From Actinacidiphila alni (GTDB lineage Bacteria > Actinomycetota > Actinomycetes > Streptomycetales > Streptomycetaceae): a DNA stretch of 64,000 nucleotides. This document shows positions 57,338 to 64,000 of the stretch, piece after piece. The stretch is from positions 248,001-312,000 of the forward strand of contig NZ_FONG01000002.1 of assembly GCF_900112845.1 (NCBI RefSeq), in the 5' to 3' direction. The stretch's first letter is position 1; each line of letters starts with the position of its first letter. The translations under genes and the position numbers were made by a program. The notes beneath the pieces were generated by a model. That model did no database searches and was not told the origin of the DNA. It saw nothing but the letters and a program-made list of their open reading frames with translations.

Positions 57338-57667
57338 TCAGCCGATGAAGTCGGCCAGGTCGCGCACGATGGCGGCCTTCGGCTTGGCACCGACGATGGT
57401 CTTCACGACCTCGCCGCCCTTGTAGACGTTGAGCGTCGGGATGGACATCACGCCGTACTTCGCCGCGGTGACCGGGTTCTCGTCGATGTTCAGCTTGACG
57501 ATGGTGATGTTCTCGGCGTGCTCTTCCGCGATGGCCTCCAGGGAGGGGGCGATCTGGCGGCACGGGCCGCACCATTCGGCCCAGAAGTCCACCAGGACGG
57601 GCTTGTCGCTGGCGAGCACCTCCTCGGCGAAGGTCGCATCGGTCACGTGCTTGGTGTTGCCGGCCAC
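57338..57667 (-). CDS. trxA: Thioredoxin
   Basis: 109 aa with the redox motif [29 protein letters not shown] and the buried cis-proline. It is a cytoplasmic disulfide reductase recycled by the thioredoxin reductase encoded 50 bp upstream. Confidence 0.98.
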   Translation of the reverse strand: MAGNTKHVTDATFAEEVLASDKPVLVDFWAEWCGPCRQIAPSLEAIAEEHAENITIVKLNIDENPVTAAKYGVMSIPTLNVYKGGEVVKTIVGAKPKAAIVRDLADFIG

Positions 57668-57717
57668 GGCAGTCTCCTCGGGTCTTGATACGTGCGGGGC
57701 GTGAGGGTGGAAGCGGT

Positions 57718-58701
57718 TCAGACAGCGGCCTTGTCGGAGACGGCCACGGCCTGCTCGGCCTTGTCCGCGTCCGCGAGGGCGGCCAGGTAGTGCTCGGCGT
57801 CCAGGGCGGCGGAACAGCCGGTGCCGGCCGCGGTGATCGCCTGGCGGTAGGTGTGGTCCACGACGTCTCCGGCGGCGAAGACACCCGGGATGTTCGTCCG
57901 GGTGCTCGGCGCCTGGACGGTGAGGTAACCCTCGGCGTCCATGTCGAGCACGCCCTTGAACAGCTCGCTGCGCGGGTCGTGGCCGATCGCGATGAACAGT
58001 CCGGTGACGGGCAGTTCCGAGGTCTCGCCGGTCTTGGTGTTCCGCAGGGTCAGACCGGAGAGCTTGCCGTCACCGTGGATGCCGGCGACCTCGCTGTCCC
58101 AGACGAAGGAGATCTTCGGGTCGGCGAAGGCGCGGTCCTGCATCGCCTGGGAGGCCCGCAGGCTGTCCCGGCGGTGCACGATCTTGACCGACTTGGCGAA
58201 CCGCGAGAGGAAGGTCGCCTCCTCCATCGCGGTGTCACCGCCGCCGATCACGGCGATGTCGTGCTCGCGGAAGAAGAAGCCGTCACAGGTCGCACACCAT
58301 GAGACGCCACGGCCGGAGAGCTGGTCCTCGTTGGGGAGGTTCAGCTTGCGGTGCTGCGAGCCGGTGGTCACGATCACCGTCTTGGCCCGGTGGACGGCGC
58401 CCGACGAGTCGGTGACGGACTTGATGTCGCCGGTGAGGTCGACCGCGACCACATCGTCCGGGACCAGCTCGGCGCCGAACCGCTCGGCCTGGGCACGCAT
58501 GTTGTCCATGAGGTCCGGTCCCACGATGCCGTCGCGGAACCCGGGGAAGTTCTCCACCTCGGTGGTGTTCATCAGCGCGCCGCCGGCGGTGACGGAACCC
58601 TCGAAGACCAGCGGGTTGAGGGAGGCGCGCGCCGTGTAGAGCGCCGCGGTGTAGCCCGCGGGCCCCGAGCCGATGATGATCACGTTACGGACGTCGCTCA
58701 C
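57718..58701 (-). CDS. trxB: Thioredoxin reductase (NADPH)
   Basis: 327 aa. FAD site [18 protein letters not shown], redox-active CATC in [18 protein letters not shown] site [12 protein letters not shown], and the C-terminal FAD motif [16 protein letters not shown]. It transfers electrons from NADPH to thioredoxin, encoded next in the operon. It is downstream of sigM and its anti-sigma factor. Confidence 0.98.
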   Translation of the reverse strand: MSDVRNVIIIGSGPAGYTAALYTARASLNPLVFEGSVTAGGALMNTTEVENFPGFRDGIVGPDLMDNMRAQAERFGAELVPDDVVAVDLTGDIKSVTDSSGAVHRAKTVIVTTGSQHRKLNLPNEDQLSGRGVSWCATCDGFFFREHDIAVIGGGDTAMEEATFLSRFAKSVKIVHRRDSLRASQAMQDRAFADPKISFVWDSEVAGIHGDGKLSGLTLRNTKTGETSELPVTGLFIAIGHDPRSELFKGVLDMDAEGYLTVQAPSTRTNIPGVFAAGDVVDHTYRQAITAAGTGCSAALDAEHYLAALADADKAEQAVAVSDKAAV

Positions 58702-58796
58702 GGGTGTTTTCCTCGTCTCTGCGAACTGCTGCGGGGGCCCTGGCTGGACTCTCGTCCTGCCTAACGGATCCTACGGGTCCAGCATTCCCGGGGCGG

Positions 58797-59666
58797 TCAG
58801 CGTGGATAGGTGTTCCGGTAGAGCACCGCTCCGGGGCTGGTCGCCGTACAGGAGGCACCGACGACAAAGGCGTCCACGAGGGAGCTGTTCCCGGGGTGCG
58901 GCAACAGGACGAGATAGGAGTCCGTGCCGCGGAAGGACTCGGGCCCGGCCGCCACCGGCGGGTCGGTGCGCTGGGTGGCCTTGAGTACACACTCGGGGAC
59001 CGTGGGCACCGCGGGATTCGGCGGCTGCTTCGTACTGTCCCCGCCGGACACACCGGGACCGCTGAGCATCGGTGAATTCGGCTTCGCGCTCTCCGGGGAG
59101 ACGGCCTTGTCCCGCAGTAGCCGCTGAACCTGCGCGGCGATCGGATCGGCGGCGGCGTCCGCCTTCTTGGCCGAGCTGGCGCTGTCGTTGTTGCTGCTGG
59201 AAATGCCGTTTCCGCCGGCCTGGTAGAGAACGACACCCAGCCCGACGACCGCCACGCTGGACGCGACGGCGATCAGCCCACGACGCCAGCGCCGGGCCCG
59301 GCCGGTGCGGCCCGGGCCGGTCGGGGCGGCGGCATGGCCTTCGGGAGCGCTCGATGTTCCACGTGGAACATGAACGGGAGTTGGTGTTCCACGTGGAACA
59401 TCCGGCTCCGTGGCGGCGAGCACCGCTTCGGCGGCGAGGGCCGCGTCGATCCGTCCGGCGATGTCGGCGGGCATCCGCTGCGGTCCCGGCAGGGTGCCGA
59501 GCAGGCCCCTGATCTCCTCCAGAGAGGTCTGGACGTCGGCGCACAGCTCGCACTCCGCGATATGGGCGCGTACCGCTGTGGCGCGTTCGGGACGCAGCAG
59601 GCCCTCGGTCAGATCGGAGATCTCGGTGACCTCGGGGTGTGCGTCCTGGTCCGCAGTCGATGTCAC
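58797..59666 (-). CDS. Transmembrane zinc-binding anti-sigma factor
   Basis: 289 aa from GTG 59666, overlapping the sigM stop (GTGA), with GGAGG upstream. The N-terminal ZAS-like motif is HIAECELC (His-x3-Cys-x2-Cys). A linker holding two parS-encoded VPRGT peptides follows, then a membrane helix (about 131-150, LIAVASSVAVVGLGVVLY) and an extracytoplasmic domain with two to three Cys. It should hold SigM inactive at the membrane until an envelope or redox signal arrives. Confidence 0.9.
   Translation of the reverse strand: MTSTADQDAHPEVTEISDLTEGLLRPERATAVRAHIAECELCADVQTSLEEIRGLLGTLPGPQRMPADIAGRIDAALAAEAVLAATEPDVPRGTPTPVHVPRGTSSAPEGHAAAPTGPGRTGRARRWRRGLIAVASSVAVVGLGVVLYQAGGNGISSSNNDSASSAKKADAAADPIAAQVQRLLRDKAVSPESAKPNSPMLSGPGVSGGDSTKQPPNPAVPTVPECVLKATQRTDPPVAAGPESFRGTDSYLVLLPHPGNSSLVDAFVVGASCTATSPGAVLYRNTYPR
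59356..59369. other. parS: parS site (GTTCCACGTGGAAC)
   Basis: Symmetrical parS variant in the anti-sigma factor gene. Confidence 0.88.
59386..59399. other. parS: parS site (GTTCCACGTGGAAC)
   Basis: Identical second copy 30 bp from the first, also inside the anti-sigma factor gene. Confidence 0.88.
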
Positions 59667-60334
59667 CGCTCTTCACCTCCGCCCTGGTCCGGCCCTGTCA
59701 GTGGGACGGATGTCCCCTCCGCCCGGTTCCTTCCCCCGCCCCGGTCGGCGCTACCCGTACCCGACGTGCGCAGATGGGTGAGGAGCGGCAGCAGTTTCGC
59801 CCGGCCGCGCGCGCACCGGCTCTTGACCGTACCGGTGGGCACATCCAGCACCGCGGCGGCCTCGGCCACCGAGTAGCCCTGCATGTCGACCAGGACCAGG
59901 ACGGCCCGCTGATCGGGCGGCAGGGTGGTGAGCGCCGCGATCAGCTCCCGGTGGAGTTCGTCCCGCTCGGCGGGGACCTCCGCGGATTCGTGGGGTTCGA
60001 GCAACGACTCGAAGTTCTGCTCGTCGGCCACGGTCGCGGTCCTGCGGGAGGCGGTCTTGCGGGCCCGGTCCAGGCAGGCGTTCACCGTGATGCGGTGCAG
60101 CCACGTCGTGACGGCGGACTGGCCCCGGAAGGTGTGGGCGGCCCGGAAGGCCGACACCAAGGCGTCCTGCACGGCGTCGGCGGCCTCCTCGCGGTCGCCC
60201 AGCGTCCGCAGCGCCACCGCCCACAGCCGGTCCCGGTGGCGGCGCACCAGCTCGCCGAAGGCGTCGGGATCGCCCGCCACATGCCGGGCGAGGAGATCGG
60301 CGTCGGCGACATCGCCGAGCGGATGTGACTCCAA
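59663..60334 (-). CDS. sigM: ECF RNA polymerase sigma factor SigM
   Basis: 223 aa from TTG 60334, chosen because GGGGGAGA lies 7 bases upstream; no ATG or GTG has a better site. Region 2 reads DAFGELVRRHRDRLWAVALR, AADAVQDALVSAFRAAHTFR and TTWLHRITVNACLDRAR. Region 4 reads LPPDQRAVLVLVDMQGYSVA then VPTGTVKSRCARGRAKLL. It is followed by its anti-sigma gene with GTGA overlap and by trxBA. The symbol follows the conserved sigM-trxBA arrangement of Streptomyces. Confidence 0.93.
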   Translation of the reverse strand: MESHPLGDVADADLLARHVAGDPDAFGELVRRHRDRLWAVALRTLGDREEAADAVQDALVSAFRAAHTFRGQSAVTTWLHRITVNACLDRARKTASRRTATVADEQNFESLLEPHESAEVPAERDELHRELIAALTTLPPDQRAVLVLVDMQGYSVAEAAAVLDVPTGTVKSRCARGRAKLLPLLTHLRTSGTGSADRGGGRNRAEGTSVPLTGPDQGGGEER

Positions 60335-60393
60335 GGCCGTTCTCCCCCGTCCCCTGTGGGTGTCGCCGTGGGTCCCGCCACGCGACCGGTCCG

Positions 60394-62460
60394 TCAGCCG
60401 GTCACGCTGATCTCGGAGATCTTGCCACGGAAGCCGCCGTCGGCGGGCGGCAGATGCGTCAGCCACACCAACAGATACCGGGTGGTGAGATCCGCCGTCG
60501 GCTTGAACGTCACCTTGGCGCCCGAACCGTCGGCGACCTTGGCGAAACCGCTCAAGTCGGTCGGCATGGCGGAACTCGCCTTGGGGGCCGCGAGCAGCTG
60601 GGCGGTGGTGTCGTCACCGATGAAGTCGACCGTCACCGTGCTCACGTGCTTGGCGCTGCCCAGGTCGACGACCACGCCGACACCCGGCTTGAGATTGCCG
60701 AGATCGGCCCCGTTGTACCGCAACGTCTGCCAGAACGTGCCGGCGTCACCGTCGTCGGCGTTGGGGAGGCTCTCCGGATTCTCCGTACCGTCGCCGTTCG
60801 GGTCGAAGTCCTTCAGACCGGCGATCTTCAGCGGGCTCGGGGCAGCGGCGGTGGTGGGATCCTGGCCGGCCTTCTGGCCGGTCGGTGTGTGGCCGGCGGG
60901 CTGGTCCTCGCGGGACTTGAGCGCGTCCGCGAGCTGCCAGCTGCCGAGGCCGATGGCGACCAGCAGCAGCGCCGACACGGCCCACTTCAAGGCCCGTCCC
61001 GTACGGCCCGGCAGCGCGGGCGGCGGGGTGGCGGCCGGGACCGGCGGCGCGGGAACACCGGGCGGCGCCGGCGGCTGCCGGAAGGCGGCGACCGGGTAGA
61101 CCGGCGGCGCCTGCTCGGGCGGCCGGATCCGCGGAATGCCCGCGACGGCCTTCGCCAGCTCCTCCGGTGTCGTGCACGGCGGCTCCTGCCGGGAGGCCGT
61201 CGCCCCGTCGTTGACGAGCGCGCGCATGGCCAGCTCGGACAGTCCGCGGTGCACGCCCGCGCGTACCTGGTCGGGGGCGACCAGGCCGACGCCCTTGGGC
61301 AGCCCTGCCAGGCCGTGCGCGTCCTCCTCGTACGGCCAGCGCTGGGTGAGGGAGGCGTAGAGCAGTGCGCCGATCGCCTCGGTGTCCTGCCGCTGCGGGC
61401 GGTCGGAGCTGAGCCCGCGCAGGGCCGCGGCGACCGCGAGGCCGCGGATCCGGTACTGGCCGGAGACGGTGCGCAGCACCGCGCCCGGGTCGAGCCGCAG
61501 GTGCGCCAGGCCCTCGCGGTGCGCGGCGGCCATGCCCTGGGAGACCTGGCTGACCATCTGGTACGCCTCGTGCGGCTCCAGCGCGCCGGCCGCCAGCAGG
61601 TCGGCCAGCGACGAGGCGTCGGGCAGCCACTCGTGGATCACATAGACCAGGTCGTTCTCCTCGACGGCGTCGAGGACCTGGACGAAGCGGGGATCGCCGA
61701 GCAGCGCCGCGGACCGGGCGGCGGCGAGCACCTGCCGGGCCCGCCGGTGATCGGCGGGCAGCACATGGATGCCGACCGCCCTGCGCAGCTTCTCGTCGAC
61801 GGCGCGCCAGCTGCTGAAGCCGTCGATCCGTGTCACGCACTCCGCGAGCTGGTAGCGCCGGGCCAGCTTGTGGCCGCTGTGCAGATCCGGCTGGGCGCTG
61901 CGCGCGGGCTTGGCGGCGGGTTTGGCGGTGCCGGCGGCCTTCTCCGTACCCGCGGGTTTGGCCGTACCGGGAGCCTTGGCCGTGGCGGTGGTCCTGACGG
62001 CCTTGGTCGTACCGGTGGCGGTGGCAGCCTTGGCCGCGCCTGTGGCGGCCTTTCCGGCCTTGGTGGCGGTCCTGGTCCCCTTGACGTCCGCGGTGGCCGT
62101 GAGGGCGACTGTGGGGCTTTCCCGGGTGTCCGTGGCGAGGAGTTCGGCGGTGGCCTGCGGGTCGTCACGGCCGTCGGGCCGGTCCGCGCCGCCGGCCGGG
62201 CTGCGGCTGTCGGACCGGTCGCGGCTGTCGTCGCCCTCGTCCTCGCCCTCGTCCTCGCTCTCGCCGTCGTGCTCGTCTTCGCGCTCGGCCGTGAGCTCGC
62301 CCTTGTGGTCGTCCTGGGATCGTGTGCCGGAGTCGGCGCTGCTGCTGGTCTGGTCGTCCGTCGTCGTCCCGTCGGGCGTGGCGCCGTTGTGCTGAGCGGC
62401 GAGCGGGGACTCGCCACCCTCATTGGCCACTCCGACGGCGGCCGTGCTCCGATCCGCCAC
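60394..62460 (-). CDS. Membrane pseudokinase associated with MurJ
   Basis: 688 aa from GTG 62460, with AGGAACG upstream; ATG 62484 would add 8 residues. The first ~200 residues are Asp/Glu- and Thr/Ala/Lys-rich. A kinase-like domain (about 215-450) follows, with no clear glycine loop and HLRLDPGAVL in place of HRDLKPxN, so the catalytic Asp context is lost. A Pro linker, one membrane helix (about 490-508) and a discoidin-like ectodomain (about 530-688) complete it. In mycobacteria the equivalent pseudokinase is fused to MurJ and, when phosphorylated, binds FhaA. Confidence 0.88.
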   Translation of the reverse strand: MADRSTAAVGVANEGGESPLAAQHNGATPDGTTTDDQTSSSADSGTRSQDDHKGELTAEREDEHDGESEDEGEDEGDDSRDRSDSRSPAGGADRPDGRDDPQATAELLATDTRESPTVALTATADVKGTRTATKAGKAATGAAKAATATGTTKAVRTTATAKAPGTAKPAGTEKAAGTAKPAAKPARSAQPDLHSGHKLARRYQLAECVTRIDGFSSWRAVDEKLRRAVGIHVLPADHRRARQVLAAARSAALLGDPRFVQVLDAVEENDLVYVIHEWLPDASSLADLLAAGALEPHEAYQMVSQVSQGMAAAHREGLAHLRLDPGAVLRTVSGQYRIRGLAVAAALRGLSSDRPQRQDTEAIGALLYASLTQRWPYEEDAHGLAGLPKGVGLVAPDQVRAGVHRGLSELAMRALVNDGATASRQEPPCTTPEELAKAVAGIPRIRPPEQAPPVYPVAAFRQPPAPPGVPAPPVPAATPPPALPGRTGRALKWAVSALLLVAIGLGSWQLADALKSREDQPAGHTPTGQKAGQDPTTAAAPSPLKIAGLKDFDPNGDGTENPESLPNADDGDAGTFWQTLRYNGADLGNLKPGVGVVVDLGSAKHVSTVTVDFIGDDTTAQLLAAPKASSAMPTDLSGFAKVADGSGAKVTFKPTADLTTRYLLVWLTHLPPADGGFRGKISEISVTG

Positions 62461-62590
62461 CGTCGTTCCTGCCTCCCCATCCATTGCGCGATCCCACGTC
62501 GAGCCGATGACAATTGTGCCCACAGTCCGGCTCTATGCACGACACACGGCGGACCACGATGGTTGCCCGCCATGCTGCGGCGGAGTTCGT

Positions 62591-64000
62591 TCAGCGGCCG
62601 AGCCGACCTCGCACCATCCCGATCATCGCGGTCATCTCCTCGATCCTCATCCGCTTCGCGGCGAAGACGAAGATGCCGAGCAGCAGCGCACCGCCGACCA
62701 CGAGGGCGGCCAGTGCCCCCGCCACCCCGCTGCCCAGCGCGCCGATGACCACGTACACCGCCAGACCCGCGACCAGGGCGGCCGGGATGCAGGCACCGGT
62801 GAGCCGGGCGTAGGTCCGCACCACACGCTTGCCGTCGAGGTCGCCGTGCAGCCGCGCCCGCAGCCTCTTGGCGGCTACCCCGACTCCCACGGCGTACGCG
62901 ATGCCGTAGGCGCCCGCCATGCCGACCACGGCCCAGCGGGACGGCAGGATCAGGAAGCACAGCGCCGCCGCGGCGGCGTTCACGGCGGCCACGACGACCG
63001 TGTTGTAGAAAGGCGTCCGCGTGTCCTCGAAGGCGTAGAAGCCGCGCAGGATCACGTACTGCACCGAGAACGGGATCAGGCCGGCGCCGAAGGCCATCAG
63101 GATGAATCCGATGTTGCGCGCGGAGTCGGTGCCGGTGCTCGCGTAGAGCAGGCTGCACATCGGCACGCCCAGCGCCAGGAAGGCGAAGGCGGCGGGCACG
63201 ATGGCCACGGCCGAGGTCCGCAGGCCGTAGGAGATGTCGTCGCGGACCGCCCTGATGTCGCCGTCGGCGGCGGCCCGGGAGATCCGCGGCAGCACCGCCG
63301 CCATCACCGACACGGTGATGATCGCCTGCGGCATCTGCCAGATCAGCAGGGCGTTGTTGTACGCGGTGATGCCGGTGCCCTGGTTGCCGCTCTTGTCGGC
63401 GTTGATGCCGGCGGCGGTGGCGAGCTGGGTGACGACGATCAGGCCGGCCTGGTTGGCCAGGACGAAGAAGAACGTCCACTTGGCGAGCTTGGCGGCCTTG
63501 CCCAGGCCGTGGCCGCGCCAGTCGAAGCGCGGCCGGAATTTGAAGCCCGCGTCCCGCAGGTACGGCAGCATCGCCAGCGACTGCACCGTCAGGCCGAGCA
63601 GGGTGCCGATGCCGAGCAGCCGGGCGCCCTCGGGGGTGATGGTCGTCGCGTCCATCCGGGTGGTGCTGTAGGAGCCGTACACCCAGATGAACATGCCGAA
63701 GCTGAAGATCACCACGATGTTGTTGAGGACCGGGGTCCACATCATGGCGCCGAATTTGCCGCGCGCGTTGAGCACCTGGCCCATCACCACGTGCACGCCC
63801 ATGAAGAAGATCGTCGGCAGGCAGTAGCGGGCGAAGGTGACGGCGACGTCGTAGGTGTCGGGGTTGTCGGCGATCTTCGCGGACATCAGCCGGATCAGCA
63901 GCGGCGCGGCGATCACCGTGACCGCCACGATGCCGCCGAGCACCACCATCACGACGGTGAGCAGCCGGTTCGCGTACGCGGTGCCGCCGTCGTCGTCGTC
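62591..64000 (-). CDS. murJ: MurJ/MviN lipid II flippase (partial, N-terminus outside window)
   Basis: 470 C-terminal residues are in the window, in frame to the right edge. About eleven or more membrane helices are seen. MviN-type blocks include FARYCLPTIFFMGVHVVMGQ, VLNARGKFGAMMWTPVLNN, NQGTGITAYNNALLIWQMPQ and GFYAFEDTRTPFYNTV. MurJ flips lipid II across the membrane for RodA/PbpA-type synthases. It ends 131 bp before the pseudokinase gene, its expected partner. Confidence 0.95.
   Translation of the reverse strand, partial: DDDDGGTAYANRLLTVVMVVLGGIVAVTVIAAPLLIRLMSAKIADNPDTYDVAVTFARYCLPTIFFMGVHVVMGQVLNARGKFGAMMWTPVLNNIVVIFSFGMFIWVYGSYSTTRMDATTITPEGARLLGIGTLLGLTVQSLAMLPYLRDAGFKFRPRFDWRGHGLGKAAKLAKWTFFFVLANQAGLIVVTQLATAAGINADKSGNQGTGITAYNNALLIWQMPQAIITVSVMAAVLPRISRAAADGDIRAVRDDISYGLRTSAVAIVPAAFAFLALGVPMCSLLYASTGTDSARNIGFILMAFGAGLIPFSVQYVILRGFYAFEDTRTPFYNTVVVAAVNAAAAALCFLILPSRWAVVGMAGAYGIAYAVGVGVAAKRLRARLHGDLDGKRVVRTYARLTGACIPAALVAGLAVYVVIGALGSGVAGALAALVVGGALLLGIFVFAAKRMRIEEMTAMIGMVRGRLGR

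Overview
The window is the replication-origin region of a Streptomyces-type actinomycete (Streptomycetaceae). Three things support this: the very high G+C content with G/C-rich third codon positions; the block gyrA–gyrB–DciA–recF–gnd–dnaN–oriC–dnaA–rpmH–rnpA–yidD–yidC–jag–rsmG–parA–parB; and genes typical of the group, namely crgA, class E sortases, a PASTA kinase cluster, a separate MurJ-associated pseudokinase, and many parS sites around oriC. All names come from reading the sequence and recalling families; no database search was run.

Layout. 0–6.7 kb is accessory: a partial TerD gene, a PadR regulator diverging from a membrane protein plus carotenoid oxygenase, a TetR regulator, and an FtsX-type permease preceded by an ABC ATPase that has lost its Walker A half. 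6.8–15.5 kb holds tRNA-Leu and the growth and division phospho-signalling cluster fhaA–fhaB–pstP–rodA–pbpA–pknB. 15.5–22.7 kb holds two class E sortases, a pabA/trpG-like amidotransferase, small membrane proteins, DUF881, crgA, rhomboid, cyclophilin and DUF5324 genes. A cluster of DnaA boxes lies between crgA and rhomboid. 22.9–31 kb is accessory again: a DHA2 exporter, a very large AfsR-like regulator, a MarR/azoreductase pair, a MITE-like element, a class A beta-lactamase lipoprotein and tRNA-Ala.

31.2–36.9 kb holds an HTH–Ser/Thr kinase operon facing an operon of two paralogous secreted, membrane-anchored proteins, one with a vWA domain. Both promoters carry the same 14-bp dyad, TTYGCWCARGCAAA. 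This is my main candidate for an undescribed system. 37.1–50.1 kb holds DLW-39, tRNA-Ile, DUF3566, gyrA, gyrB, DciA, recF, gnd, dnaN, oriC and dnaA, all on the minus strand. 50.5–57.2 kb runs on the plus strand from rpmH to parB and a GNAT gene. 57.3–64 kb is on the minus strand: murJ (partial), pseudokinase, sigM, anti-sigma factor, trxB and trxA.

How it fits together: dnaA, dnaN, gyrAB, recF and parAB initiate, run and segregate replication. Nine parS sites flank oriC on both sides, six of them embedded in coding sequences. PknB/PstP with FhaA/FhaB, RodA/PbpA, MurJ with its pseudokinase, and CrgA link signalling to peptidoglycan synthesis and division.
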